Assembly: GCA_963773315.1 (NCBI GenBank)
Contig: CAVZAF010000001.1
Span: forward strand, 70,937 to 134,936
Reading direction: 5' to 3'
Length of the DNA: 64,000 nt
Source: DATKAS01 sp963773315
GTDB taxonomy: Bacteria; Actinomycetota; Acidimicrobiia; Acidimicrobiales; DATKAS01
The position numbers and the translations under genes are program-made. The notes below the pieces were generated by a model. It did not search any database and was not told the origin of the DNA. It saw nothing but the letters and a program-made list of their open reading frames with translations. Positions 28,224-36,915 of this stretch are shown piece by piece. Every line of letters starts with the position of its first letter. Positions within the stretch are counted from its first letter, which is position 1.

Positions 28224-29330
28224 TCAGCGATCCCAGGTGGCCCTCGCGTCAGCTCGAAAGGCCTCGAACTTGCCCTGCTCGATCGAGGCCCGCATGCGCT
28301 CGACGAACCGCAGCAGCCAACCCACGTTGTGGAGTGTGAGCAGGCGGCGGGCCGTGGGCTCGTCGGTCGTGAGCAGGTGGCGCACGTATCCCCGGGAGTA
28401 GCGCGCCGATATGGGGCTCGGGGACGAGTCGTCGATCGGGCTGTCGTCCCGCGCGTACCGGGCGTTCCGAAGGTTGATGCGGCCCCCGTCGGTGAGGACG
28501 GTGCCGTGGCGGCCGAGCCGGCTGGGAAGCACGCAATCGAAGAGGTCGACCCCGACCGCGACCGACTCGACCAACGACACGGGGTCGCCCACGCCCATCA
28601 AGTAGCGGAGTCGATCGGTGGGCAGCTCGTCGGTAGCCGCCGCGAGCGCGGGAAGCATCTCTTCGCGCGTCTCACCGACCGACAACCCTCCGATGCCGTA
28701 GCCACCGAACCCGATGTCGACCGCGCGGCGGGCGCTCTCCCTGCGCAGCGCGACGTCCACGCCCCCTTGCACGATCCCGAAGAGCGCTTGTCCCTCGCGC
28801 CGATGCGCCGCCGCCGCGCGCGCCGCCCAGCTCGCGGTGCGTTCGACCGCGAGTCGTACGACGTCGGGGGGAGACGGCAACGGAGGGCAGACGTCCAAGG
28901 CCATCTGGATGTCGGCGCCGAGTGCCTCCTGCACCTCGACCGCACGCTCGGGCGTGAGCCGGTGCGAGCTGCCGTCGTAGACCGAGCGAAACGTGACGCC
29001 GTCGTCGTCGACCTGCGGCGAGAGCGAGAACACTTGGAACCCGCCGGAGTCGGTGAGCACGTGCCCGTCGAAGCTCATGAACCGGTGCAGCCCGCCGAGC
29101 GCCGCGACGGTGTCCACGCCGGGCCGCAACATCAAGTGGTAGGTGTTCGCAAGCACGACCTGAACCCCCAGCTCCCGCAGGTCGTCCGCGGCGAGGTGCT
29201 TCACGGCCCCACGAGTGCCGACCGGCATGAAGCAGGGAGTGCGGATCTCACCCCGCGGCGTACGCGCGGTCGTGGCGCGGGCACCGCCGTCGCGCGCGGT
29301 CACCGCAACGGTGATGGGTGCGCTGACCAT
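28224..29330 (-). CDS. tgt: tRNA-guanine transglycosylase
   Basis: Exchanges guanine-34 of Asp, Asn, His and Tyr tRNAs for preQ1 in queuosine synthesis. 368 residues with TPCFMPVGTRGAVKHL, LANTYHLMLRPG, VLTDSGGFQVFSL (nucleophile region), ALDVCPP, GIVQGGVDVALR and the conserved late GVDLFDCVLPSRLGRHG. The canonical C-terminal zinc Cys/His set appears reduced: after DCVLPSR no CxxC is evident in the last 80 residues, as is also seen in some actinobacterial homologues. Starts at ATG 29330 overlapping the queA stop (TGATG). Confidence 0.92.
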   Translation of the reverse strand: MVSAPITVAVTARDGGARATTARTPRGEIRTPCFMPVGTRGAVKHLAADDLRELGVQVVLANTYHLMLRPGVDTVAALGGLHRFMSFDGHVLTDSGGFQVFSLSPQVDDDGVTFRSVYDGSSHRLTPERAVEVQEALGADIQMALDVCPPLPSPPDVVRLAVERTASWAARAAAAHRREGQALFGIVQGGVDVALRRESARRAVDIGFGGYGIGGLSVGETREEMLPALAAATDELPTDRLRYLMGVGDPVSLVESVAVGVDLFDCVLPSRLGRHGTVLTDGGRINLRNARYARDDSPIDDSSPSPISARYSRGYVRHLLTTDEPTARRLLTLHNVGWLLRFVERMRASIEQGKFEAFRADARATWDR

Positions 29331-30340
29331 CAGCGAGCCGCGTGCCGATCGAGGAGCATCGCGTCGCCGAACGACAGGAATCGATAGCCCTCCACCTTCG
29401 CGAGGTCGTAGATCGCACGCCACCGCGGGCCGACGAACGCGTCGACGAGAAGCAACAACGACGAGCGCGGCAGATGAAAGTTCGTCATGAGCAAGTCGAC
29501 GACCTGCCAGTCGAAGCCGCCGTGGATGAAGAGCGAGGTGTCGCCCGAAAGCGGTCCGCGGGCCGCGGACTCGAGCGCGCGCACGCTCGTGGTCCCGACG
29601 GCGACGACGCGGCGCGCGGCTGCGCACGCGTCGAGCGTCTCCGCCGGCACGCGGTACTCCTCGCGGTGGATCACGTGATCCTCGGGACGATCCGCGACGA
29701 CGGGACGGAACGTGTCGAGGCCCACGACGAGCTCGACGGTGCGCACCTCGATGTGACGAGCGCGGCATCGCTGCAAGAGCCCCGGCGTGAGGTGCAACCC
29801 AGCGGTCGGTGCGGCGACCGAACCAGGACGGGAGGCGTACACCGTCTGATACCGCTCGGGATCGTGGAGCGGGGTGTGGATGTAGGGCGGCAACGGCATC
29901 GTGCCGTGACGATCGAGCGCGTCGAGCGGGTCGTCCGCGAGCAGCCGGACTCGAACCCCGCCGGTGTCGTCGAGCCGCTCTCCGATCTCCACGGCGAACT
30001 CGTCTCCCGCGGGATGCACCGAGCGCAACACCTCGCCGACGCCGAGGCGCCGCGCCGGACGCACGAGCGCGTGCCATCCCCCGCCTTCGAGGGGACGGAC
30101 GAGGAAGACCTCGACGTTGCCCCCCGTCGCGCGGCGCACTCGTAGCCGCGCCGGGATCACCCGTGTGTCGTTCACGACGAGCACGTCGCCGGTCTCGAGC
30201 AGGTCCGGCAGATCGGCGACGAGACGATGGTCGGGGGCGCTCGTCGCACCGCGGTCGACGAGCAAGCGAGCCGAGTCGCGCGGTTCGGCCGGAACCTGCG
30301 CAATGCACGCCGGAGGCAGGTCGTACTCGAACGCCCGCAT
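29330..30340 (-). CDS. queA: S-adenosylmethionine:tRNA ribosyltransferase-isomerase
   Basis: Transfers and isomerises ribose from SAM to preQ1 in tRNA, the step after Tgt. 336 residues: FEYDLPPACIAQVPAEPRDS at the start, VLVVNDTRVIPARL, YASRPGSVAAPTAGLHLTPG and HGGFDWQVVDLLMTNFHLPR are diagnostic. Start at ATG 30340 gives the family N-terminus; longer in-frame starts do not. Overlaps tgt, so queA-tgt are translationally coupled. Confidence 0.93.
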   Translation of the reverse strand: MRAFEYDLPPACIAQVPAEPRDSARLLVDRGATSAPDHRLVADLPDLLETGDVLVVNDTRVIPARLRVRRATGGNVEVFLVRPLEGGGWHALVRPARRLGVGEVLRSVHPAGDEFAVEIGERLDDTGGVRVRLLADDPLDALDRHGTMPLPPYIHTPLHDPERYQTVYASRPGSVAAPTAGLHLTPGLLQRCRARHIEVRTVELVVGLDTFRPVVADRPEDHVIHREEYRVPAETLDACAAARRVVAVGTTSVRALESAARGPLSGDTSLFIHGGFDWQVVDLLMTNFHLPRSSLLLLVDAFVGPRWRAIYDLAKVEGYRFLSFGDAMLLDRHAAR

Positions 30341-30421
30341 GGGCGCTGCCTCGTCTGTGGCCACCGCGGCGGGATGGTAGTTGCGGGTCGCGCTGTCTCG
30401 ATCCAGGTCTATCGTCCGGGC

Positions 30422-31129
30422 ATGGCGATCACGACGCGCACCGACCAGCTCACCGCCCACGACGGCGGCACGTTCGACGGCCACGTCTGGCTCCCAGATG
30501 CCGGCTCCGGTCCGGGGCTGCTGCTCCTCCAGGAGATCTTCGGCGTCGGGCCCTACGTGCGATCGGTCGCCGAGCGTCTCGCCGGTCAGGGCTACGTCGT
30601 TCTCGCACCGGACGTGTTCTGGCGCGTGCAGCGCAACTGGGAGGCAGACCACGACGAGAAGGGCCTCACCGACTCGATCGGCCTGATGGGCAAGTTCGAC
30701 TTCGTGCAAGGCGTCGACGACTGCGTGGCCGCGTTCGAGCACCTCGACGAGATGAGCGAGGTGACGCGAGGCACTGGTGTGATCGGGTTCTGCATGGGCG
30801 GGCTGCTCACGTATCACGTCGCCGCCGCAACCGAGCCGCAAGTCGCCGTGTCGTACTACGGCTCGAACATCGCGTCGTCACTCGACCTGTCGGGCAAGAT
30901 CACCTGCCCGATCATCTTCCACTTCGGCGAGCGCGACGCCTACATCCCGATCGAGCAGGTCGATCAGATCAGGGTCGCGTTCGCGAACCGTGACGACGCG
31001 CCCGTGCACGTGCACGATGCCGGGCACGCGTTCGACAACCACGAGGCGCCGATGTTCTTCGATCCCGAGGCCGCCAAGGCCGCGTGGACGATCACATCGG
31101 AGTTCCTCTCGACGCACCTACCGGTCTGA
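30422..31129 (+). CDS. Dienelactone hydrolase-family protein
   Basis: A 235-residue alpha/beta hydrolase with the DLH triad: nucleophile Cys in GVIGFCMGGLLTYH, Asp in FHFGERDAYIPIEQV and His in HDAGHAFDNHEAP; LLLLQEIFGVGPYVRSVAERL is the usual N-terminal block. Members hydrolyse dienelactone in aromatic degradation or other small esters. It is the only plus-strand gene here, set between ruvB and queA, and splits what is otherwise a minus-strand core block. Confidence 0.9.
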   Translation: MAITTRTDQLTAHDGGTFDGHVWLPDAGSGPGLLLLQEIFGVGPYVRSVAERLAGQGYVVLAPDVFWRVQRNWEADHDEKGLTDSIGLMGKFDFVQGVDDCVAAFEHLDEMSEVTRGTGVIGFCMGGLLTYHVAAATEPQVAVSYYGSNIASSLDLSGKITCPIIFHFGERDAYIPIEQVDQIRVAFANRDDAPVHVHDAGHAFDNHEAPMFFDPEAAKAAWTITSEFLSTHLPV

Positions 31130-31137
31130 CGGGGCAA

Positions 31138-32166
31138 TCAGCCGTCGAAGAGCCCCGCCGCTCGTTGCACGACGGGCGGTGCCAGGCCGAGATGCTCGTA
31201 CGCACCGCCTGACGCGATGCGCCCGCGCGGGGTGCGTTGCAGCAGCCCCTGCTGCATGAGGAACGGCTCGTACACGTCTTCGACGGTCTCGGGCTGCTCG
31301 CCGACGCTGATCGCGAGCGTCGAAAGACCGACAGGCCCACCGCCGAAGCGCTCGCAAAGCACGCGAAGGATCGCCCGGTCGACCTTGTCGAGACCGAGGC
31401 GGTCGACGCCGAACAGCGCCAGGCCGTCGGACGCCACGCGCTGATCGATGGTTCCGTCGCCCCTCACCTCGGCGAAGTCGCGCACCCGTCGAAGCAGCCG
31501 GTTCGCGATGCGAGGAGTGCCGCGCGCACGCCCCGCGATCTCACCGGCGCCCTTCGTGTCGATGGGGACGCCGAGGATCGCAGCGGCACGAAGCACGATC
31601 GACTCGAGCTCCTCGCTTGCGTAGAAGTCGAGGCGAGCGACGAAGCCGAATCGGTCGCGGAGCGGCCCGGTGATGAGGCCCGTGCGCGTCGTCGCGCCGA
31701 CCATCGTGAACCTCGGCAACGCGAGGCGGATCGAGCTGGCCGCTGGCCCCTTGCCGACGACGATGTCGAGCTGGAAGTCCTCCATCGCGGGATAGAGGAT
31801 CTCCTCGACTGGGCGCCCCAGGCGGTGGATCTCGTCGATGAAGAGCACGTCGCCCTCGTCGAGCTTCGTGAGGATCGCTGCGAGGTCGCCGGCGCGCTCG
31901 AGCGCGGGACCCGACGTGACGTGCATGCGAACCCCGAGCTCGTTCGCGACGACCCCTGCGAGCGTGGTCTTGCCGAGCCCGGGCGGGCCGGCGAACAGGA
32001 GATGGTCAGCGGCCTGACCGCGGCGTCGAGCGGCCTCGAGGATGATCCCGAGGTGATCTTTCAGCTCCCTCTGGCCGACGAACTCATCGAGCGAACGAGG
32101 TCGCAGGCTGACTTCGAGCGCGAGCTCCGCCGGATCTGACGCAGGCTCGAGCAGCTCCTCACGCAT
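31138..32166 (-). CDS. ruvB: Holliday junction branch-migration helicase RuvB
   Basis: AAA+ motor of RuvAB. 342 residues: RPRSLDEFVGQRELKDHLGI, Walker A LLFAGPPGLGKTTLAG, Walker B VLFIDEIHRL, sensor MVGATTRTGLITGPLRDRFG with the Arg finger region, and the winged-helix DNA-binding end (GPVGLSTLAISVGEQPETVE, EPFLMQQGLLQRTPRGR). Starts at ATG 32166 inside the end of ruvA (8-base overlap). Confidence 0.96.
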   Translation of the reverse strand: MREELLEPASDPAELALEVSLRPRSLDEFVGQRELKDHLGIILEAARRRGQAADHLLFAGPPGLGKTTLAGVVANELGVRMHVTSGPALERAGDLAAILTKLDEGDVLFIDEIHRLGRPVEEILYPAMEDFQLDIVVGKGPAASSIRLALPRFTMVGATTRTGLITGPLRDRFGFVARLDFYASEELESIVLRAAAILGVPIDTKGAGEIAGRARGTPRIANRLLRRVRDFAEVRGDGTIDQRVASDGLALFGVDRLGLDKVDRAILRVLCERFGGGPVGLSTLAISVGEQPETVEDVYEPFLMQQGLLQRTPRGRIASGGAYEHLGLAPPVVQRAAGLFDG

Positions 32167-32773
32167 GGCTGCGAACCGACGCGAGGCGCTGCAGCGCTTC
32201 GCGCAGCAACGCGGCCGAGTCATCGGCGGGTTCGAGGTCGCGCATCGCGTCGCGCACCTCGTCAGGCCCGTAACCGAGGCCAGTGAGCGCGTCGCGGACG
32301 TCGGCGGCGACAGATGAGCCCACGTGCTCGCCCGCCGAGCCCTGCAACGCGGTGAGGTCGAGGTCAGGCACCTCGAGCCGCGTCTTCAGGTCGATGAGGA
32401 GCCGCGCGGCGGTCTTCTTGCCGACGCCGGGCACCAGGCACAGCGCGTCGGCATCGTCTGCCGCGACGGCGCGGCGGAGGTCGAGCGGAGCGTGGACGGC
32501 GATGATCGCCAACGCGAGCGCTGGACCGACACCGTGCGCACCGAGCAGCGCCTCGAAGCACGATCGCTCGTCGCGCGCCAGGAAGCCGTACAGCGTGTGG
32601 GCGTCTTCGCGCACATGGTCGTGGATGTAGAGGAACACCTCGCCGCCCGGATCACCCACGAGGCCGAGTGTGCGCGGAGTGACCGACACTCGGTAGCCCA
32701 GGCCGCTGACCTCGACGAGCACCTCGGCGTCGGGCGAGCGCTCGAGCAACGTGCCGCGTAGTGAACCGATCAT
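32159..32773 (-). CDS. ruvA: Holliday junction-binding protein RuvA
   Basis: Tetrameric junction binder that loads RuvB. 204 residues: MIGSLRGTLLERSPDAEVLV, an OB-fold first domain, two helix-hairpin-helix motifs (LLGAHGVGPALALAII and LCLVPGVGKKTAARLLIDLK), and a C-terminal domain III (VRDALTGLGYGPDEVRDAM) that contacts RuvB. Confidence 0.95.
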   Translation of the reverse strand: MIGSLRGTLLERSPDAEVLVEVSGLGYRVSVTPRTLGLVGDPGGEVFLYIHDHVREDAHTLYGFLARDERSCFEALLGAHGVGPALALAIIAVHAPLDLRRAVAADDADALCLVPGVGKKTAARLLIDLKTRLEVPDLDLTALQGSAGEHVGSSVAADVRDALTGLGYGPDEVRDAMRDLEPADDSAALLREALQRLASVRSHA

Positions 32774-32786
32774 GGCAGCGAGCCGA

Positions 32787-33281
32787 TCATGCGCGCTCGA
32801 GTCGCGCGCGCCACGGCGCCCACGCGAGATGGCAGAGCGCGAGAGCGGCGGCGTCGGCCGCGTCAGGCGGGCTGGGCGGTGCCGAGAGGTTCAGCCGCGC
32901 TTGAACGAGGCGCTGCACCTGTGCCTTGGTGGCAGCGCCGTAGCCGACGACCGCCTCCTTCACCTGGTTCGGCGTGTACTGCACCACCTCGCACCCGACC
33001 GACGCCGCCTCGGCGAGGGCGAGCCCGCTTGCCTGGCCAACCGACATCGCGGTGCGCACGTTCACTTGGAAGAAGACGTGCTCGACGACCACGACGTCGG
33101 GCGTGAGCTCTGCGATCAACCGGTGGAGCTCGCCCCGCAGCTCGGCGAGCCGGCGCGGGAGAGGGTCAGAAGGCCGAGTGGTGAGCACGCCGAGCGCGGT
33201 GCACACCGGCTGCGGACCCGACGCGTCGACGGCCGCGTAGCCGCACCTCGACAGACCCGGATCGATGCCGAGCACGAACAT
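32787..33281 (-). CDS. ruvC: Crossover junction endodeoxyribonuclease RuvC
   Basis: Resolves Holliday junctions. 164 residues with the four acidic catalytic residues: Asp in FVLGIDPGLSRCGYA, Glu in VVVVEHVFFQVN, and the Asp pair in PPDAADAAALALCH. Q and T of YTPNQVKEAVVGYG are also conserved. First gene of ruvCAB; its ATG (33281) lies inside an SOS-box-like sequence. Confidence 0.95.
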   Translation of the reverse strand: MFVLGIDPGLSRCGYAAVDASGPQPVCTALGVLTTRPSDPLPRRLAELRGELHRLIAELTPDVVVVEHVFFQVNVRTAMSVGQASGLALAEAASVGCEVVQYTPNQVKEAVVGYGAATKAQVQRLVQARLNLSAPPSPPDAADAAALALCHLAWAPWRARLERA

Positions 33282-33289
33282 AGGTTCGA
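33274..33289 (-). promoter_or_regulatory. Candidate LexA (SOS) box over the ruvC start
   Basis: On the minus strand TCGAACCTATGTTCGT: CGAAC, four bases, GTTCG, a perfect inverted repeat. The known actinobacterial LexA site is close to TCGAAC-N4-GTTCGA, so 15 of 16 positions (spacer included) agree. The ATG of ruvC lies within the spacer and second arm, so bound LexA would block initiation. ruv genes are SOS-induced in many bacteria. Confidence 0.75.
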
Positions 33290-33291
33290 AC

Positions 33292-33921
33292 CTAGTGCGC
33301 GCCTTCCGGGTCGTCGGGGATACCCAGCCGGGTTCGCAGGCCGCCGCGGACTGCTGGCCACTCGCTGGCGAGGATGCTGTAGAAGGCCGAGTCACGGGGC
33401 CATGCACCGTCGTACGCGGGCATGTTCGCTCGGAGGACACCGTCGAACTGGGCGCCGAGCCGGAGGATCGCATTGCGCGACCGCTCGTTGCGCGCATCGG
33501 TCTTGAGCGTGACCCGCCGCACGTGCCATATCTCGAACGCGTGCGTGAGCATCAAGAGCTTGGCCTCGGTGTTCACCGGCGTCCGCTGCGCGCTCGGCGC
33601 GAGCCACGTCGACCCGATCTCCACCGCATCGGGGTCGGGACCGGCGAGGTCCCACGGCCAGCGCTCGATGTTCATGAACCGGGTCGAGCCGAGCACCTCT
33701 CCATCTCCCGCTCGGGTGGTCGCGAAGGGGACCGCGGTTCCGGCATCACGGTCGGCCAGGGCTTTGGCCACATACTGCTCGGCGTCCTCGAGCCCGTCGG
33801 GCACCCAGGTGAGCCCGAACGTGGACCGGTCGCCGGCTGCCGCACGGGCAAGAGCAGGTGCGTGGCTCGGATCGAGCGCGACGAGGACCACGTGCGTGCC
33901 GGACAGCTGCAGACCTCCCAC
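33292..33921 (-). CDS. GNAT-family N-acetyltransferase (RimJ/RimL type)
   Basis: About 209 residues. Typical RimJ/L features: LGSTRFMNIERWPW, AVEIGSTWLAPSAQRTPVNTE, TLKTDARNERSRNAILRLGA and FYSILASEWPAVR. Acetylates an unknown amine using acetyl-CoA. I prefer GTG 33921 because it gives the normal family N-terminus; ATG 33969 would overlap the divergent ABC gene start. Confidence 0.82.
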   Translation of the reverse strand: MGGLQLSGTHVVLVALDPSHAPALARAAAGDRSTFGLTWVPDGLEDAEQYVAKALADRDAGTAVPFATTRAGDGEVLGSTRFMNIERWPWDLAGPDPDAVEIGSTWLAPSAQRTPVNTEAKLLMLTHAFEIWHVRRVTLKTDARNERSRNAILRLGAQFDGVLRANMPAYDGAWPRDSAFYSILASEWPAVRGGLRTRLGIPDDPEGAH

Positions 33922-33971
33922 TCGCCCAGCCTGCCCTGAACTCCGGGCCGGCAGATGCCGATATGCCATGC

Positions 33972-34943
33972 ATGGCCCTCGTGACCTCCGAGCCGGCCGC
34001 GGCCGGCTCGAGCCCCGCGGCCGTCGCCGCTCCCGTCGCCGTCAGCCTCGACCACGTTCGCCGCGGCTTCGGGGAGAAGCCCGCACTCGTGGACCTCTCG
34101 ATCAGCGCGCCGAGCGGCACGATCACGGTGCTCCTCGGTCCGAACGGCGCGGGCAAGACGACCGCCGTCCGGATGATCACCGGCGCGCTGTCGCCCGAAG
34201 CCGGCACCGTGCACGTGTTCGGGCTCGACCCGTCGGCCGACGGCGAAGCAGTGCGACGCCGCTGCGGAGTAGTGGCCGCGAAGCCTGCTCTGTACGACCG
34301 GCTCAGCGGATACGACAACCTCGCCTACAGCGCTGCGCTCTACGGCGTCAGCAACGGGGGCATCGGCGCGGCGGCCGAGCGCTTCGGCATCGCGGCCGCG
34401 CTCGATCGGCAAGTGGGCGGCTACTCCACCGGCATGAAGACGCGGCTCGCGCTCGCTCGATCGGTGCTCCACGATCCCGAGCTCCTCCTGTACGACGAGC
34501 CGACCTCGGGACTCGACCCCGAGTCGTCTGTCGCGGTGCTCGAGCTCATCCACGAGATGGCCGACGAAGGCCGCACGGTCATCATGTGCACCCACTTGCT
34601 CCTTGAAGCCGAAGGCCTCGCGGATCAGGTCGTGGTGCTCGAAGGTGGGTGTGACGTGATCGCGGGGCCGCCGGCTGAGCTCACCCGCCGCTACTGGCCC
34701 GACACGATCGTGAAGATCGCGGCGACCGACCCGTCCGCGCCCGCTGCGCTGAGGGGTCAGCCCGGCGTGCTCGGCGTCGACCTCGACGATGGAGGGCCGG
34801 CGACCGTTCGACTCGACGACATCGCACGGGTGCCCGACCTCATCGACGTGCTCGTGGCGAGGGGAACACGCGTGACGCGCGTCGAGCCATTCACGCCGAC
34901 GCTCGAAGACCTCTACTTCGCGGTTCGGGGGATGCGGCAATGA
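33972..34943 (+). CDS. ABC transporter ATP-binding protein
   Basis: A 323-residue ATPase with Walker A LLGPNGAGKTTAVRM, Q-loop region GVVAAKPALYDRLSGYDN, signature GYSTGMKTRLALARSVL, Walker B LLLYDEPTSGLDPE and the switch His in MCTHLLLEAE. The C-terminal 100 residues are typical of the ABC-2/DrrA exporter type. ATG 33963 is an equally possible start. Overlaps its permease gene by four bases (ATGA). Confidence 0.93.
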   Translation: MALVTSEPAAAGSSPAAVAAPVAVSLDHVRRGFGEKPALVDLSISAPSGTITVLLGPNGAGKTTAVRMITGALSPEAGTVHVFGLDPSADGEAVRRRCGVVAAKPALYDRLSGYDNLAYSAALYGVSNGGIGAAAERFGIAAALDRQVGGYSTGMKTRLALARSVLHDPELLLYDEPTSGLDPESSVAVLELIHEMADEGRTVIMCTHLLLEAEGLADQVVVLEGGCDVIAGPPAELTRRYWPDTIVKIAATDPSAPAALRGQPGVLGVDLDDGGPATVRLDDIARVPDLIDVLVARGTRVTRVEPFTPTLEDLYFAVRGMRQ

Positions 34944-35764
34944 GCTGGTTCAGAGTGAAGACGATCGCGCGCACCGACCTGAAGCAGCTCGCTCAAGCCC
35001 GGGACTTCTGGGGACCCATGGTGATCCTCGGCAGTGTGTTCTTCGTGTTCGTGCCACTCGTGCTGCTCCTGGCGATCACCCATGTCGGAGACATTCACGC
35101 CGTGCAGCAGGTGAGCCAGGCGCTCGATCTCCTTCCGCCGAAGGCGCAAGCCGCGATCCGAGGCACCAGCGACTCAGCGCGGACCTCGTACGCGCTGGCG
35201 GTGTACCTGTTCGCCCCCGTCGCCGTCGTCGTGCCCCTCACGATCGCGACCGCGGTCGGCGCAACGACGATCGTCGGCGAGCGCGAGCGCGGCACCGGCG
35301 AGTTCCTCGCCCACTCCCCCGCCGCGCTCGAAGACATCTACCTCGGCAAGCTCATCGCTTCCCTGCTGCCCGGCTACGCGACGACAGTCGTGGGGTTCGG
35401 CCTCTACTCGCTGATCGTCAACCTCGTGGTCGGCCCGAAGGTGGGTGGCTGGTTCTTCCCGACGCAAGCGTGGTGGGTGCTGATGATCTGGGTCGTCCCG
35501 CCCTTCCTCGCGCTGACCCTTGCGATCGTGGTGCGCTACTCGGCTCGCGTGAAGTCGAGCGCAGCCGCGCAGCAAGTCGCCGGTCTCGTCAGCCTCCCGA
35601 TGATCATCATCGCCTACAGCCAATCGACCGGCGCGCTGTTCGGCGCGACGAACACTGGCTACGTGATCGGCGCGGTCGCGTGGATCGCCGCGATCTTCGG
35701 CCTCACCAGGGGGATGCGCTCGATGACGCGGGCGCGGCTGCTCGGCGTCGCCGACGAGGCCTGA
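34940..35764 (+). CDS. ABC-2 type permease
   Basis: A 274-residue membrane protein with about six hydrophobic segments (MVILGSVFFVFVPLVLLLAI, FAPVAVVVPLTIATAVGATT, LIASLLPGYATTVVGFGLYS, WWVLMIWVVPPFLALTLAIV). The block TIVGERERGTGEFLAHSPA after the second pair of segments is the hallmark of ABC-2 export permeases. With the preceding ATPase it forms a two-gene exporter of unknown substrate. Confidence 0.9.
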   Translation: MSWFRVKTIARTDLKQLAQARDFWGPMVILGSVFFVFVPLVLLLAITHVGDIHAVQQVSQALDLLPPKAQAAIRGTSDSARTSYALAVYLFAPVAVVVPLTIATAVGATTIVGERERGTGEFLAHSPAALEDIYLGKLIASLLPGYATTVVGFGLYSLIVNLVVGPKVGGWFFPTQAWWVLMIWVVPPFLALTLAIVVRYSARVKSSAAAQQVAGLVSLPMIIIAYSQSTGALFGATNTGYVIGAVAWIAAIFGLTRGMRSMTRARLLGVADEA

Positions 35765-35803
35765 TCCCCCCAATCCCCTGATCCCGAGCGAACCCGGCCG
35801 CAT

Positions 35804-35825
35804 AACCCGCCACGGGTGTCGGGTT
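35804..35825. terminator. Candidate bidirectional terminator
   Basis: AACCCG and CGGGTT separated by ten bases, in the gap between the convergent ABC permease and peroxiredoxin genes. Short stem and no long T-run, so moderate support only. Confidence 0.4.
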
Positions 35826-35856
35826 GTTCGAGCGAGAACGCTGGGGTGGGGTGGGT

Positions 35857-36321
35857 TCAGGCCGGACTTTGGGCCGATTTCACGGCGTTCACGAGCTCGG
35901 TGCTCGGGCGGAACGTGAGGCCGGCGACAGCACGGTGCGCGTACTGCACCATCCCTTCGCCGTCGACGACGAACACCGACCGCCGGTAGAAGCCGAGCGG
36001 TCCGAGGATGCCGTACGCCTCCCCCACCTTCTTGTCGGTGTCGGCCAGCAACGGGAACGCGAACCCGCCCTGCTTGGCCGAGAAGCCCTCGTGGCTCTCG
36101 ACGTTCTGCGGGCTGATCGCGAGGATCTGCGCACCGACCTCGGTGAACTCGCCGATGTCGCTCGTGTACGCGTTGAGCTGCTTCGTGCACACCGGCGTGT
36201 TGTCGCCCGGGTAGAACACGAGCACCACCACCTGGCCGCGGAAGTCGGACAGGGCATAGTCCTTGCCGCTCGTGCCCGGAAGGCTGAAGTCGGGGGCCTT
36301 CTCACCGACGCTGATCGTCAC
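35857..36321 (-). CDS. Peroxiredoxin (AhpC/TSA, Bcp/AhpE-like)
   Basis: A 154-residue thiol peroxidase: VGEKAPDFSLPGTSGKDYAL, then VVLVFYPGDNTPVCTKQLNA with the peroxidatic Cys in TPVCT, and GFYRRSVFVVDGEGMVQYAH. No second (resolving) Cys is seen, so it is a one-Cys enzyme or uses an external thiol. GTG 36321 is chosen since it gives VTISVGEKAPDF, the normal start. Confidence 0.9.
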   Translation of the reverse strand: MTISVGEKAPDFSLPGTSGKDYALSDFRGQVVVLVFYPGDNTPVCTKQLNAYTSDIGEFTEVGAQILAISPQNVESHEGFSAKQGGFAFPLLADTDKKVGEAYGILGPLGFYRRSVFVVDGEGMVQYAHRAVAGLTFRPSTELVNAVKSAQSPA

Positions 36322-36331
36322 GAGCCGCAGT

Positions 36332-36838
36332 TTAGGAACCCTGCGTGTACGGCAGCTCGATCGTGTCCTTGTTTCCGTTCCATTCGAGCGTGAAGGCCCA
36401 GCATCCGGGCTCGGGCACGTTGACGATCGACGGGTAGATCTCGCCGGGGCTCGAGTCCGCCGCCTCGCTCTGGTGGACGGTCGGCGCCGCGGCGTCGAGC
36501 GGATGGGCGGTGATGACGAGGTCCGAGACACCGCGCGGCTGCTTCACCACCCAGAGGATCTTGTTCGCCGGGTTCTCGGGTTCACCGGCACGCAGCGGGT
36601 GCGCGAAGAGGAACGCCACCGCGTTCCCGTCGTGGCCCGTCGCCTGCACGAGGTCGGTCGGGCCCTGCACGGACGATGTCCAGTCTTCGCTGGCGCCGGT
36701 GTAGAGCGCCGTCGTGCCGCAGCCACCGCCGACCCGGTGCGCTCCGGCCGGGACCCCAGCGGCGTTGCCAGAGCCGGAGTCGTCGCCACACGCCGCGATC
36801 AGCACCAGGGCGGCGGCGATCACGAGCGCGCGGTTCAT
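36332..36838 (-). CDS. Lipoprotein of unknown function
   Basis: A 168-residue exported protein: signal MNRALVIAAALVLIAACGDD with lipobox IAAC, a Ser/Gly spacer and a small beta-rich domain with Cys in GGGCGTT and PGCWAFTLEWNG, which may form a disulfide. I do not recognise the family; similar single-domain lipoproteins are common in actinobacteria. Ten bases upstream of the peroxiredoxin start, so the two are probably co-transcribed. Confidence 0.75.
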   Translation of the reverse strand: MNRALVIAAALVLIAACGDDSGSGNAAGVPAGAHRVGGGCGTTALYTGASEDWTSSVQGPTDLVQATGHDGNAVAFLFAHPLRAGEPENPANKILWVVKQPRGVSDLVITAHPLDAAAPTVHQSEAADSSPGEIYPSIVNVPEPGCWAFTLEWNGNKDTIELPYTQGS

Positions 36839-36915
36839 TCCTCTAGTACACCCACAAGGGCGCACCGGTTCCACAGATATGACAGCCCCGGTTCAGGGGT
36901 TGCGAGATCCGTGGA

